Origin: DAISKN01 sp963716925
GTDB taxonomy: Bacteria; Acidobacteriota; Vicinamibacteria; Marinacidobacterales; SMYC01
Length of the DNA: 64,000 bases
Direction: 5' to 3'
Assembly: GCA_963716925.1 (NCBI GenBank)
Contig: CAVQUX010000025.1
Span: 682,001-746,000, forward strand
The notes under the pieces: model-generated
What the model was told of the DNA's origin: nothing
Databases searched by the model: none
What the model saw: only the letters and a program-made list of their open reading frames with translations
Made by a program: the position numbers and the translations under genes
Shown: positions 25,503 through 34,147 of the stretch, piece by piece
How positions within the stretch are numbered: position 1 is the stretch's first letter
How the letters are laid out: the number at the start of each line of letters is the position of its first letter

Positions 25503-25710
25503 CACAGAGCGCGGAAAGCCGTTCCGTGAGGATCCGGCATCGCTCGACCGCCTCCGAGGCGACGTCCAAGTGACCCAAGGGACGTTCGTCACGCAAGAGC
25601 TTCATGCGGAGTAGCTCGAGGTTTCCCTGAACGACCATGATCTGGTTGCTCAAGTCGTGCGCGATCCTCCGCCGTTCGACGGTCGTGGGATCCTCGGCGA
25701 GGTCCGTCAT
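25489..25710 (-). CDS. Stand-alone histidine-kinase DHp (HisKA-like) protein without ATPase domain
   Basis: A 73-aa protein that is essentially one helical hairpin. The H-box is RRRIAHDLSNQIMVVQGNLE with phospho-acceptor candidate His18 followed by Asp, as in HisKA kinases, and the second helix is AVERCRILTERLSAL. There is no HATPase_c domain, sensor or membrane segment. It is complete, not truncated: its start overlaps the receiver gene by 4 bases and its stop is in the hairpin before the carbamoyltransferase. It could be a phosphotransfer protein (Spo0B/ChpT-like in logic) or a dimerisation partner. The product is small, so the role is inferred from motif and context. Confidence 0.68.
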   Translation of the reverse strand: MTDLAEDPTTVERRRIAHDLSNQIMVVQGNLELLRMKLLRDERPLGHLDVASEAVERCRILTERLSALCGETS

Positions 25711-26078
25711 TTCGACTCGAGAAGACCGACCACGATCTGCCCGATGTCCTCCAGCCGCACCGGCTTGTGGAGGAAGAAACTGGCGCCTTTGCTGCGCGCC
25801 TCACGCTCCACCCGATTCGATCCGTAAGCGGTGAGCACGACGAGCGGCGTCTCGGGGCAGTGCTCGGCGACGAAGTCGGCGAGATCGAGGCCATCGGTGT
25901 CTCCGATTCTCGTCAGCTGGATGTCGGAGAGCACCGCGGCGTAGCGGTTCCGGCTCAGCTTCGAGCGCGCCTCGTCGAGCCCGGACGCGCAATCCACTTC
26001 CAGCTTCAACTCGATGAAGAAGTCGCGAAGCGTCGCCAGGACCGCCTGCTCGTCGTCGACGATGAGAATTCGCCTCAA
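25707..26078 (-). CDS. Single-domain response regulator (receiver only)
   Basis: A 123-aa CheY-like receiver. Acidic pocket Asp8/Asp9 (ILIVDDEQ), phospho-acceptor Asp52 (VLSDIQLT), Thr83 (VLTAYGS) and Lys105 (FLHKPV) are all present. There is no output domain. It overlaps the DHp gene by 4 bases and heads the operon with carbamoyltransferase and SGNH hydrolase, suggesting a phosphorelay controls or accompanies that modification pathway by protein-protein interaction. The 265 bases upstream (26079-26343) hold no gene and no promoter I can call firmly. Confidence 0.9.
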   Translation of the reverse strand: MRRILIVDDEQAVLATLRDFFIELKLEVDCASGLDEARSKLSRNRYAAVLSDIQLTRIGDTDGLDLADFVAEHCPETPLVVLTAYGSNRVEREARSKGASFFLHKPVRLEDIGQIVVGLLESK

Positions 26079-26343
26079 GAGCCGCTTCTCATTGTTCGGA
26101 AAGCCCCCCGCTCCGGATCCCAGGCTGCAAGGTCCGTGCCCGATCGGCGCCGGCCTGGCAGCGGGGCTCTATCTCCTGACAAGGCACCGGTTCGCTCGAA
26201 ACCGGGGTCCATCTGCCCACGCCGGGGCGTGCGAATATCGTTTCAAATTGCAATGTTGTGTTGCCGAAATCTCCGCAGGAGCCCACGGCGATTCCGCTCG
26301 AAAGTCGTAGTGCGCAAAGCGGTGGGACAGGGAGACCGCTCGT

Positions 26344-27495
26344 TCAAGGGCGCCCCGTCGTCGGACCTCCGGTGTCGAACTGACGTGGAATCCGATCGGC
26401 GACGGCCGGAAGCGGAGGAAACGTCCGGTGCGGCTCCGTCTGATACCAGTAGGCCGTGGTGAAGAAATTGTCCGAGCGATGGTTCGCGTGTCCATGCTCG
26501 ATGGTCACCTTGATGTCTTTCCGGAACGCGATGGGTGATTCGGTGTGGAGCCGGTACACCATCCACTTGGCTCCGCGATCGTCGCCCCCGTTCATGGGGT
26601 TGCCGTAGCGGGCGTAGGCGAACGTCGGCCGCGTGCCGCCGAAGGGGTTGAGGCCGCAGCCACCGTAGCACCAGGCCCCGAGGTAGTAGTCCTCGGAGCC
26701 GGTGCCGTTGATCCCCGGCGTCGTTTCGGAGTCGACGAAGATCATCTCGTCGCCCTCGCCCCACCAGTCCCCCTGGTTCTGCTGGATGCTGTGGGCGACC
26801 CCGACATAGTGGCCTCGGCCTTCGGCCTCGAGGATCACGTAGTTGTCCTTCCCGTCGAGGTTCGGGCGGTCGTCGACACGGTCCTCGCCGTTCGCCTTCC
26901 AGTCCGCGGTCCAACCCTTCGTCGGCGCCTCCTGCCGGTACTGCGCGTGGAAGTACCCGAGGTCCTCGGGAAGGCTCTCGTGCTTTTCGTAGTCGATGTT
27001 GAAGTAGAAGGCGCTCGCCGCCGTCGGGCCTTCGTTCGTCACCGTGATCCGAGCCCCTCGCCGGAACGGCATGGGAAAGAAGCTGTTCAAAGCTTTCTGC
27101 GAGCCCACCGACAGCATTTCCGATTCATAGAGAAAGTACTCCCCGAGGCCCAGGCCGAAGAAGTCTCCGACGGGCGCCTCGACGCTCGGCTGCGTTTCGG
27201 AGTCCCAGTACATGCGCAGGACCATTTCCTTCAAGTGCCACTTCGCCGGCGTCGCGATGGTGATCCAGATGTGGGAGATGACCGCCGGGCCTCCGATCTC
27301 TGCGAGGGTTCGGGTTTCTCCAGGCTGGATGGCGTTCTTCCAGTTGCCGTCGTCGTTCGCGCCCGTCCGGTCGTAGCTCGAGACGCGATGGTTTTCGTAG
27401 TCGCGGAGCCGGGCGAGATCCAGCCGGGGCTGGCCGATCGCCGGCAGGGCGAACGCGAGAACGAGGCAAGACGCGGCGGCCTGTTCGATCGTCAT
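26344..27495 (-). CDS. GH172 (DUF2961) family glycoside hydrolase, secreted
   Basis: A 383-aa protein with a signal sequence (AAASCLVLAFALPAIG). DUF2961 signatures: SSYDRTGANDDGNW at the start, ISHIWITIATPAKWHLKEMV, FFPMPFRRGARITVTNEG, and the catalytic-site block GTGSEDYYLGAWCYGG with the conserved Glu. GH172 members act on fructofuranosides or arabinofuranosides; the substrate here is not known. The start at 27495 was chosen for the signal peptide, with AGGAGGG just upstream on the minus strand. It is divergent from the DUF6786 lipoprotein gene with a 45-base gap. Confidence 0.85.
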   Translation of the reverse strand: MTIEQAAASCLVLAFALPAIGQPRLDLARLRDYENHRVSSYDRTGANDDGNWKNAIQPGETRTLAEIGGPAVISHIWITIATPAKWHLKEMVLRMYWDSETQPSVEAPVGDFFGLGLGEYFLYESEMLSVGSQKALNSFFPMPFRRGARITVTNEGPTAASAFYFNIDYEKHESLPEDLGYFHAQYRQEAPTKGWTADWKANGEDRVDDRPNLDGKDNYVILEAEGRGHYVGVAHSIQQNQGDWWGEGDEMIFVDSETTPGINGTGSEDYYLGAWCYGGCGLNPFGGTRPTFAYARYGNPMNGGDDRGAKWMVYRLHTESPIAFRKDIKVTIEHGHANHRSDNFFTTAYWYQTEPHRTFPPLPAVADRIPRQFDTGGPTTGRP

Positions 27496-27540
27496 CGGGA
27501 ACCCTCCTGAGAGACGGGCGACATCATATAGAATCCCGCG

Positions 27541-28758
27541 ATGCGAAACGCGATTCTGGCCCTGGGCCTCATGGCCGCCTGCGGTTCCGAGCCTCCGAAG
27601 CCGCCCGAAGGGGACGCGCCGGCGGAAAGGACCTCGACTCCGATGAAGACCTACGGCGACGATCTCTCGTTTCTCGACGAGCATGGGGACGTGATCGAGC
27701 TCTCCGATCCCTCGGGAAGGGCACGGGTGGCCGTTGTGGCCGGGTACCAGGGACGAGTGATGACCTCGACCTCGGGCGGAGCCGGCGGGCCGAGCTTCGG
27801 CTGGCTCAACCGCGAAGCCATCGCCGCGAAAGCCCGCAGGCCCCACATCAACGCCTTCGGCGGCGAGGACCGGTTCTGGCTCGGACCCGAGGGGGGCCAG
27901 TACGCCATCTTCTTCGCTCCGGGAGATCCGTTCGACCTCGAGCACTGGCAGACCCCCGAGCCCATCGACTGGGGAGCCTGGGAGGTCGTCGATCGGTCGG
28001 CCTCCGAGGTCCGGTTCCGACGGGCGATCGAGCTCGTCAACTACGCGGGAACGAAGCTCTCACTCGAAGCGAGCCGGGTCGTTCGAATGGTGGAACCTCC
28101 CGCCTCGGGAGTCGAAGCCGTCGGCTTCGAATCGGAGAACACCATCACCAACACCGGTGGGAACGCCTGGACCCGGGAGACGGGGCTCCTCTCCGTGTGG
28201 GTTCTGGGGATGTTCAACCCATCGCCCTCGACCACCGTCGTCATCCCCTTCGCCGCCGGTCCCGAAGAAGAGCTCGGACCGATCGTGAACGACGCCTACT
28301 TCGGCAAGGTCCCTGCCGATCGTCTCGTGGTGTCCGAAGGAGTCCTCTACTTCCGGGGCGACGGACAGCAGCGCGGCAAGATCGGCATCCCGCGAAAACG
28401 CGCGCGCCCGGTAATGGGAAGCTACGACGCCGACGGCAAGGTGCTCACCCTCGTCGAGTACACCCTTCCCCCCGACGCCACCGACTACGTGAACAGCATG
28501 TGGGAGATCTCGGATGCGCCCTATCGGGGCGACGTCGTCAACAGCTACAACGACGGTCCGCCGGCCCCGGGCGCCCCGCCGCTCGGCCCGTTCTACGAGC
28601 TCGAATCCTCTTCGCCGGCGGCGGAGCTCTCGGCCGGAGAAAGTCTCACTCACGTCCACCGCACCTTCCATTTCCGCGGAGCCGAAGCGGAGCTCGACGC
28701 GGTGGCGAAGAAGAACCTCGGGGTCTCTCTTGCCGATATCGTCTCCGCTTTCCGTTAG
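27541..28758 (+). CDS. DUF6786-type lipoprotein (sugar-binding/mutarotase-like fold suspected)
   Basis: A 405-aa lipoprotein with lipobox LGLMAAC. The body opens with a repeated-strand segment RARVAVVAGYQGRVMTSTS, then GPSFGWLNREAI and HINAFGGEDRFWLGPEGGQY, which recall galactose-mutarotase-like beta-sandwich proteins and match the DUF6786 family as I know it. No catalytic residue is certain. TATAGAAT lies 6 bases before the ATG, so the message may be near-leaderless. It is the first of three same-direction genes with the aldose dehydrogenase and DUF1080 protein, in a sugar-handling context. Confidence 0.65.
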   Translation: MRNAILALGLMAACGSEPPKPPEGDAPAERTSTPMKTYGDDLSFLDEHGDVIELSDPSGRARVAVVAGYQGRVMTSTSGGAGGPSFGWLNREAIAAKARRPHINAFGGEDRFWLGPEGGQYAIFFAPGDPFDLEHWQTPEPIDWGAWEVVDRSASEVRFRRAIELVNYAGTKLSLEASRVVRMVEPPASGVEAVGFESENTITNTGGNAWTRETGLLSVWVLGMFNPSPSTTVVIPFAAGPEEELGPIVNDAYFGKVPADRLVVSEGVLYFRGDGQQRGKIGIPRKRARPVMGSYDADGKVLTLVEYTLPPDATDYVNSMWEISDAPYRGDVVNSYNDGPPAPGAPPLGPFYELESSSPAAELSAGESLTHVHRTFHFRGAEAELDAVAKKNLGVSLADIVSAFR

Positions 28759-29731
28759 CGAGATCGGGAAAACCGGTCTCCGGGTCACGAGGCTCGGATT
28801 CGGAGGGGCCCCCCTGGGCGGGCTTTTCGAGAGCGTCCGGGAAGAGGACGCGCGAGCGACGCTCTCGGCGGCCTGGGGAGCCGGAATCCGCTACTTCGAC
28901 ACCGCCCCGTTCTACGGACACGGACGGGGCGAGATGCGGCTCGGATCGTTCCTGCGGGAGCGGCCCCGCGACGAGTTCGTTCTATCCACGAAAGTAGGTC
29001 GGATCCTGGTTCCGGCCAAGGACGGCGCGATCGAGGACACTCATTACAAAGACGTCCTTCCGTTGAACCCCGTCTTCGATTTCAGCGCCGACGGCATCCG
29101 TCGCTCCTTCGAGTCGAGCCTCGAGCGGCTCGGCCTCGAGCGCATCGACATCCTGCACGTGCACGACCCCGACGCGCATCATCGCGAGGTCGTCGACGAG
29201 GCCTTCCCTGCGCTCGCGCGCCTGCGCGACGAGGGCCGGATCGGCGCCATCGGCGCCGGAATGAACCAGTGGGAGATGCTCTTCGATTTCGCCCGGGAGG
29301 CGGACTTCGACTGCTTCCTCCTCGCCGGCCGTTATACCCTTCTGGATCAAAGCGCATTCCCCCGGCTGCTCACGGAGTGCGGCGAACGCGGGATCTCGAT
29401 CTTGATCGGCGGTCCTTACAACAGCGGGGTACTGGCGGCGGGAAGCCGGGGCGCCGGGCACTTCGACTACGAGAGGCCCGCGCCCGCCATCCTGGAGAAG
29501 GTCGCGCGACTCGAAGCGGTCGCCGCCCGCCACGGGGTCCCGTTGAAGGCGGCTGCGCTCCAGTTCCCCCTCGCCCATCCCGCGGTCGCCTCCGTAATCC
29601 CCGGGGCGCGAACCGCGACGGAGGTCGAGGAGAACCATCGCCTGTTCTCGCATCCGATCCCGTCCGCCTTCTGGAGCGAGCTCCTGGCGGAGAAGCTTCT
29701 GCCGGAAGCCGTGCCCATTCCAAAACAGTAG
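28730..29731 (+). CDS. Aldo/keto reductase, D-threo-aldose 1-dehydrogenase (L-fucose dehydrogenase) type
   Basis: About 333 aa TIM-barrel oxidoreductase. The opening GKTGLRVTRLGFGGAPLGGL, the catalytic region IRYFDTAPFYGHGRGEMRLG (Asp, Tyr), Lys in FVLSTKVGRIL, His in ILHVHDPD, and NADP-site region VASVIPGART are the family signature. The FYGHGR...LSTKVGR pattern is specific for D-threo-aldose 1-dehydrogenases, which oxidise L-fucose/D-arabinose-type sugars to lactones. No ATG or GTG precedes the first conserved residues in frame; the TTG at 28730 is the best start and overlaps the DUF6786 gene by 29 bases. Cytoplasmic. Confidence 0.85.
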   Translation: MPISSPLSVSEIGKTGLRVTRLGFGGAPLGGLFESVREEDARATLSAAWGAGIRYFDTAPFYGHGRGEMRLGSFLRERPRDEFVLSTKVGRILVPAKDGAIEDTHYKDVLPLNPVFDFSADGIRRSFESSLERLGLERIDILHVHDPDAHHREVVDEAFPALARLRDEGRIGAIGAGMNQWEMLFDFAREADFDCFLLAGRYTLLDQSAFPRLLTECGERGISILIGGPYNSGVLAAGSRGAGHFDYERPAPAILEKVARLEAVAARHGVPLKAAALQFPLAHPAVASVIPGARTATEVEENHRLFSHPIPSAFWSELLAEKLLPEAVPIPKQ

Positions 29732-29741
29732 GAGGGTTCCC

Positions 29742-30647
29742 ATGCCTCGATTCGTTCTCGTCGCCGTTCTACTCCTCGCAGCCTGCGAGCGGGATCCGGA
29801 GGCGGGATTCGATCCCGCTATCCTCGGTCGCTGGGACGTGACCGTCCAGGGAGAGGACGGCTACCCGTTGTGGTTCGAGCTCGCGGACGCCGGAGGCGGT
29901 TTGAAGGGTCGGCTCCAGGGGAGGTTCGGTCACGCCCTCAATCTCGAGAGCGTCGAGGCCACGGGAACCCATCTCACGATGAAGGTCGAGGGGACTACTT
30001 ATCACGGGAATCTCGAGGGCTCGGGATGGAAGGGAACGGGCGAAGGCCCGGAGAGCAGCTCGTTCGAGTGGGTCGCCGAGCGCGCACCGGAGCTTCCGGC
30101 GCCGGCCGAGGTCGCGTGGGCCGAGCCCATTCAACTCTTCAACGGCGCCGACCTCACGGGCTGGGTCCCGAGACACGCGTCGCAGCCGAACCGCTGGAAA
30201 GCGGAAGACGGAGCGCTCGTGAACGAGGACTCGGGGTCGGACCTCGTGACCGAGGCGGAGTTCCAGGACTTTCAGCTCCACGTCGAGGTACAGGTCCCGC
30301 CCGGGAGCAACAGCGGAATCTATCTCCGCGGCCGATACGAAGTGCAGGTCCAGGACGACCACGGGAAGGAGCCTCACGCGCGGGGAATGGGAGGCATCTA
30401 CGGCCAGGTCACTCCCGTCGAGAACGCGGCGCTACCCGCGGGCGAATGGCAGAGCTTCGACATCATTCTCCTCGGCCGGACGGTCACCGTGGTCCTCAAC
30501 GGGAGGACCATCATCGACCGCAAGGAGATTCCTGGAATCACCGGGGGAGCGCTCGACTCGCGGGAAGCCGAGCCGGGCCCCGTCTTCCTCCAGGGCGACC
30601 ACGGCCGGATTCTCTACCGGAACCTGGTCCTGACGCCGGCCCTTTGA
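29742..30647 (+). CDS. DUF1080 (3-keto-disaccharide hydrolase-like) lipoprotein
   Basis: A 301-aa lipoprotein (lipobox LLLAAC). The N-terminal part (30-110) is a small beta domain (LGRWDVTVQGEDGYPLWFEL). The DUF1080 domain starts IQLFNGADLTGWV and includes SDLVTEAEFQDFQLHVEVQ, PPGSNSGIYLRGRYEVQVQD and the end GPVFLQGDHGRILYRNLVL. DUF1080 proteins include enzymes that cleave 3-keto-glycosides after periplasmic oxidation, consistent with the nearby GMC and Gfo/Idh/MocA oxidoreductases. It has a GGAGG ribosome-binding site and converges on the crystallin gene with no gap. Confidence 0.88.
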   Translation: MPRFVLVAVLLLAACERDPEAGFDPAILGRWDVTVQGEDGYPLWFELADAGGGLKGRLQGRFGHALNLESVEATGTHLTMKVEGTTYHGNLEGSGWKGTGEGPESSSFEWVAERAPELPAPAEVAWAEPIQLFNGADLTGWVPRHASQPNRWKAEDGALVNEDSGSDLVTEAEFQDFQLHVEVQVPPGSNSGIYLRGRYEVQVQDDHGKEPHARGMGGIYGQVTPVENAALPAGEWQSFDIILLGRTVTVVLNGRTIIDRKEIPGITGGALDSREAEPGPVFLQGDHGRILYRNLVLTPAL

Positions 30648-31040
30648 CTACCGCCGCCGCACGCGGATCGAGGAAATGCAGTCGTCCCAGTCGTCGCCAC
30701 AGGGACCTCGCACGTCGTCGAGGTCGGCGATGCTGCGGGTAATCTCGAGAGTGTCGCCCTCGTAGTCGTCATGCTCGTAGACCGTAGCTTCCCATCCCGG
30801 GTCGACCAGGACGGACGAAGCACAGTCGTCCCAGTCGCCCGACGTTCCATCGACCAGACGGTTGCAGGGGCCGCGGAGATCGTCGAAGTCGGAGAAGCCT
30901 CCGGCGAGAATGACGGAGTCGCCCTGGTAGTCGGGGTGCTCGAAGAACGTGATTCCCTCGCTCGCCCCGGTCTGGTCGTCATCGCACGCCGGAAGAAGAA
31001 GGAGAAGGGCAACGACGGTCCAGAGACGATCGCCCGGCAT
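30648..31040 (-). CDS. Beta/gamma-crystallin-like lipoprotein
   Basis: A 130-aa lipoprotein (lipobox LLLLPAC). After the Cys it carries two Greek-key repeats: ITFFEHPDYQGDSVILAG with FSDFDDL, and ATVYEHDDYEGDTLEITR with IADLDDV and DDCISSIRV. The (Y/F)EH.DY.G pattern and the terminal D/N..SS..V match Ca-binding beta/gamma-crystallin motifs. It probably binds Ca2+ or a polymer on the cell surface. The ATG overlaps nothing and follows the Gfo/Idh/MocA stop side on the same strand by 1 base, so the two could be cotranscribed. Confidence 0.75.
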   Translation of the reverse strand: MPGDRLWTVVALLLLLPACDDDQTGASEGITFFEHPDYQGDSVILAGGFSDFDDLRGPCNRLVDGTSGDWDDCASSVLVDPGWEATVYEHDDYEGDTLEITRSIADLDDVRGPCGDDWDDCISSIRVRRR

Positions 31041-31041
31041 G

Positions 31042-32370
31042 CTAGGTCTTCAGGGAGTCTTTCCCGAAGTCCCAGTATACCGTCTGCTCCCTTCTCGCCG
31101 ACTCGTTGATGAGATGAGCGCAGGAGGCGGCGCGATGCCCCATGACGGCATCCTCCACCGGCGGCTTCCGCGACCGCACCGAATCGAAGAAGTGCGCCAG
31201 GTGGACGTAGGTCGCGTTCCTGCCCCACTCCTCCCAGGTCTGCGCCGCCGCTTTCATCTCCGGCTTCCAGGTTTCCGGAGTCTCCCGCTCCTTCACATTC
31301 GGGTCCTCGTAATACGCCTCGGAGAGAGACTCCGTCCAGGATTCGACGACCCAGCGGTTGTCCTCGCTCAGGTTCTCGGGCGTGAACACCAGGGAGCCGC
31401 CTCGAAAGGCGATCGCGCCTTTCGTCCCCAGGATCTCGAAGCCCGACTCGCGGCTCGACTGGTTGTTGAAGGTCGAGCTCAGGTTCACCGTGAATCCTTC
31501 GGGGTAGACGAGGATGGCGTTCAACGTATCGGGGACGTCGCGCGACTCCTTCCAGCGATAGAGCTGACCCGAGGCCATGACGCTCGAGGGCATCGCCGCT
31601 CCCATGATGAAGTGGATGGTAGTCACCAGGTGCACGAAGAGGTCCGTGGCGATGCCGCCGGAGTAATCCTTGTAGCAGCGCCAGCGGAAGAAGCGCTCGA
31701 GGCTGTAGGGGTGCTTCGGCGCCGGACCGAGGAACCGCTCCCAGTTCACCGTCTCGGGCGAGGCATCGGGCGGAATGGGATAGATCCAGGCCCCGCCGGC
31801 GGTGTTGCGGTTATAGGTCGCGCGGATGAGCGTCACCTGACCGAGGGCGCCCGAGGACACGAGCTCTCTCGCCTTGCGCTCGGTGGCGGAGCTCATCCCC
31901 TGGCTTCCCACCTGGCAGATGCGCGAGGACTTCTTCACCGCCGCCGCGATCTCGTTGCCCTCGTCGATGGCGTAGGTCATCGGCTTTTCGATGTAGACGT
32001 CTTTCCCCGCCGCCAGGGCGTCGAGAGACATCCGCCGATGCCAGTGATCGGGAGAGCCAATGAGGACCGCGTCGACGTCGTTCGCGTCCAGGATCCGCCG
32101 GTAATCGTCTTCGATGCGCGCGCTCCCTTCGGTCATCGCCCGCGCCCGTTCGGCGCGGCCGCGGTAGGCGTCGCAGACGGCGGTGAACTCGACTCCCGGA
32201 AGCTCCAGCGCTTCCTTCATCAACCCCTGGGCTCTCGCTCCCGAGCCCAGGACTCCTACCCGAATCCGGGCGTCCGCCGCCTGTCGTCCGAACGCCTCGG
32301 GCACCAGGCTCGCCGCCGCCCCGGACATCACCGTGGTCTTCAGGAATTGTCGCCGATTCATGGCACGCAT
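31042..32370 (-). CDS. Tat-exported Gfo/Idh/MocA family oxidoreductase
   Basis: A 442-aa protein. The Tat signal is NRRQFLKTTVMSGAAAS. The NAD(P)-binding Rossmann domain has IRVGVLGSGARAQGL, and the family Lys is in VYIEKPMTYAIDEG; the C-terminal catalytic domain contains GGIATDLFVHLVTTIHFIMG. Members interconvert sugars and 3-keto sugars or cleave glycosides by an oxidation-elimination route. GGGAGC 9 bases upstream supports ATG 32370 over ATG 32361. It is adjacent to DUF1080 and divergent from the GMC oxidoreductase, fitting a periplasmic 3-keto-sugar pathway (inference). Confidence 0.9.
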   Translation of the reverse strand: MRAMNRRQFLKTTVMSGAAASLVPEAFGRQAADARIRVGVLGSGARAQGLMKEALELPGVEFTAVCDAYRGRAERARAMTEGSARIEDDYRRILDANDVDAVLIGSPDHWHRRMSLDALAAGKDVYIEKPMTYAIDEGNEIAAAVKKSSRICQVGSQGMSSATERKARELVSSGALGQVTLIRATYNRNTAGGAWIYPIPPDASPETVNWERFLGPAPKHPYSLERFFRWRCYKDYSGGIATDLFVHLVTTIHFIMGAAMPSSVMASGQLYRWKESRDVPDTLNAILVYPEGFTVNLSSTFNNQSSRESGFEILGTKGAIAFRGGSLVFTPENLSEDNRWVVESWTESLSEAYYEDPNVKERETPETWKPEMKAAAQTWEEWGRNATYVHLAHFFDSVRSRKPPVEDAVMGHRAASCAHLINESARREQTVYWDFGKDSLKT

Positions 32371-32391
32371 ATCGCACGCTCCCGGGGGTCG

Positions 32392-32432
32392 TTGACTTTC
32401 AACGGATTTGGTGAAAAAAACCGGTTGGAGTC
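32392..32432 (+). repeat. Copy A of a dispersed intergenic motif (TTGACTT...AAACCGGTTGGAGTC)
   Basis: Lies between the Gfo/Idh/MocA and GMC genes. It shares the core TGACTT(T/A)CAA(C/T)GGATT followed by AAAACCG and TGGAGTC-like end with 48095-48136 read on the minus strand. The two copies align over about 40 bases with few gaps. It includes the GTG at 32408, which argues against using that codon as the start of the GMC gene. Confidence 0.5.
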
Positions 32433-32440
32433 GCCCGCGG

Positions 32441-34147
32441 ATGAGAAAATATCAGAGCTCGACCTCGAAACCAAAGGTCTATGACGTCGCGATCATAGGC
32501 TCCGGCGCCGGTGGAGGCATGGCGGCCAAGGTGCTCACGGAAGCGGGAGCGGAAGTGGCGCTCCTCGAAGCCGGCCCCTCGTGGGACACCGCCACCGAGT
32601 CCCGCATGTTCGCCTGGAGCTACGACTCCCCCCGGCGCGGGGCGAAAACGAAGGATCGGGACTTTGGCGAGTTCACGGCGACCCACGGCGGCTGGTCTCT
32701 CGAGGGCGAGCCGTACACCCAGGGCCCGGGCACGAAGTTCGACTGGTTCCGCTCGCGGGTGCTCGGAGGACGAACGAACCACTGGGGGAGGATCTCCCTC
32801 CGCTTCGGTCCGCGCGATTTCAAGCCGAGGAGCCATGACGGCCTCGGCGATGACTGGCCGATCTCCTACGACGATATCGCCCCGTACTACGACAAGCTCG
32901 ATCGGCTGATCGGGATCCACGGGACGAACGAGGGCATCGAGAACGAGCCCGACGGAATCTTCCAGCCACCTCCCGCGCCCCGATGCTGGGAGCTCCTGGT
33001 GAAGAAGGGATGCGACGAGCTCGGCATCGCCTGCATTCCCGCACGCCGATCCGTCCTGACGAAGCCGCTGAACGGTCGCCCCGCCTGCCACTACTGCGGC
33101 CAGTGCGGCCGGGGATGCGCCACCGGCTCGAACTTCTCGACGCCCACGGCGCTCCTTCCCCCGGCGCTCGCCACCGGGCGGCTCACGATCCTGACCGGAG
33201 CCATGGCGCGCGAAGTGACGACGGATGACTACGGCCTCGCGAGCGGCGTGTCCTACGTCGACAAATCCGACGGGAGCGACCGGCACGTTCGGGCTCGCGT
33301 GGTGGTTCTCGCCGCCAGCGCCTGCGAGACCGCGCGCCTTCTGCTGAACTCCCGCTCGTCGCGATTCCCCGAGGGCCTGGCGAACTCGAGCGGCGCCGTC
33401 GGCCGCTATCTCATGGATTCCACGGGCACCGATGGCGTCGGCTACTTTCCGCAGCTCGAAGAGATGATCGCTCACAACGAAGACGGCGCGGGAGGCATGC
33501 ACCTCTACATGCCCTGGTGGATCGACAACGGGGAGCTCGACTTCCCCCGGGGCTACCACATCGAGCCCTGGGGCGGCCGCGACATGCCCCAGTTCGGATT
33601 TCTCGACGGGATCGAAAAGACGCCGCATCGAGGCGGCTGGGGCGCTTCCCTGAAGAGCGCGTACCGCAAGTACTACGGCGCCACGCTCGGCTTCTCCGGC
33701 CGGGGAGAGATGATCCCGAACGAGCACTCCTACTGCGAGATCGACCCTGACACGGTGGACCGTTGGGGGATTCCCGTCCTTCGTTTCCACTTCCGGTGGA
33801 GCGATCACGAGCGGCTCCAGGTGAAGCACATGCACGAGACCTTCCACTCGATCATCCATCAACTCGGAGGAACCCCTCTGACGCCGATGCCTACCGCCGA
33901 GGAAGAGTACGGAATCCTCGCCGGTGGACGGATCATTCACGAGGTCGGTGTTACCCGCATGGGAGACTCCGCTCGTACGTCGGTACTGAATCGCTACTGC
34001 CAGGCCCACGACGTGAAGAACCTCTTCGTCGCCGACGGGGGTCCGTTCGTCTCGAACCCCCACAAGAACGTGACCTGGACGATCCTCGCGCTGGCCATGA
34101 GGACCAGCGAGCACATCGTGGAAGAGCGCCGAAGAGGCAACCTGTGA
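32441..34147 (+). CDS. GMC oxidoreductase (glucoside 3-dehydrogenase/gluconate dehydrogenase-like flavoprotein)
   Basis: About 568 aa. FAD-binding DVAIIGSGAGGGMAAKVL with the acidic strand end VALLEAG. RVLGGRTNHWGR is the GMC flavin motif. A four-Cys segment CHYCGQCGRGCATG is typical of the dehydrogenase subgroup. The C-terminal IIHEVGVTRMG and NPHKNVTWT carry the catalytic His/Asn region. No signal is visible; the partner subunit has one, and such pairs are exported together by the Tat system. A GTG at 32408 is in frame but lies in a repeat; ATG 32441 is preferred. It overlaps the small-subunit gene (GTGA). Confidence 0.88.
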   Translation: MRKYQSSTSKPKVYDVAIIGSGAGGGMAAKVLTEAGAEVALLEAGPSWDTATESRMFAWSYDSPRRGAKTKDRDFGEFTATHGGWSLEGEPYTQGPGTKFDWFRSRVLGGRTNHWGRISLRFGPRDFKPRSHDGLGDDWPISYDDIAPYYDKLDRLIGIHGTNEGIENEPDGIFQPPPAPRCWELLVKKGCDELGIACIPARRSVLTKPLNGRPACHYCGQCGRGCATGSNFSTPTALLPPALATGRLTILTGAMAREVTTDDYGLASGVSYVDKSDGSDRHVRARVVVLAASACETARLLLNSRSSRFPEGLANSSGAVGRYLMDSTGTDGVGYFPQLEEMIAHNEDGAGGMHLYMPWWIDNGELDFPRGYHIEPWGGRDMPQFGFLDGIEKTPHRGGWGASLKSAYRKYYGATLGFSGRGEMIPNEHSYCEIDPDTVDRWGIPVLRFHFRWSDHERLQVKHMHETFHSIIHQLGGTPLTPMPTAEEEYGILAGGRIIHEVGVTRMGDSARTSVLNRYCQAHDVKNLFVADGGPFVSNPHKNVTWTILALAMRTSEHIVEERRRGNL

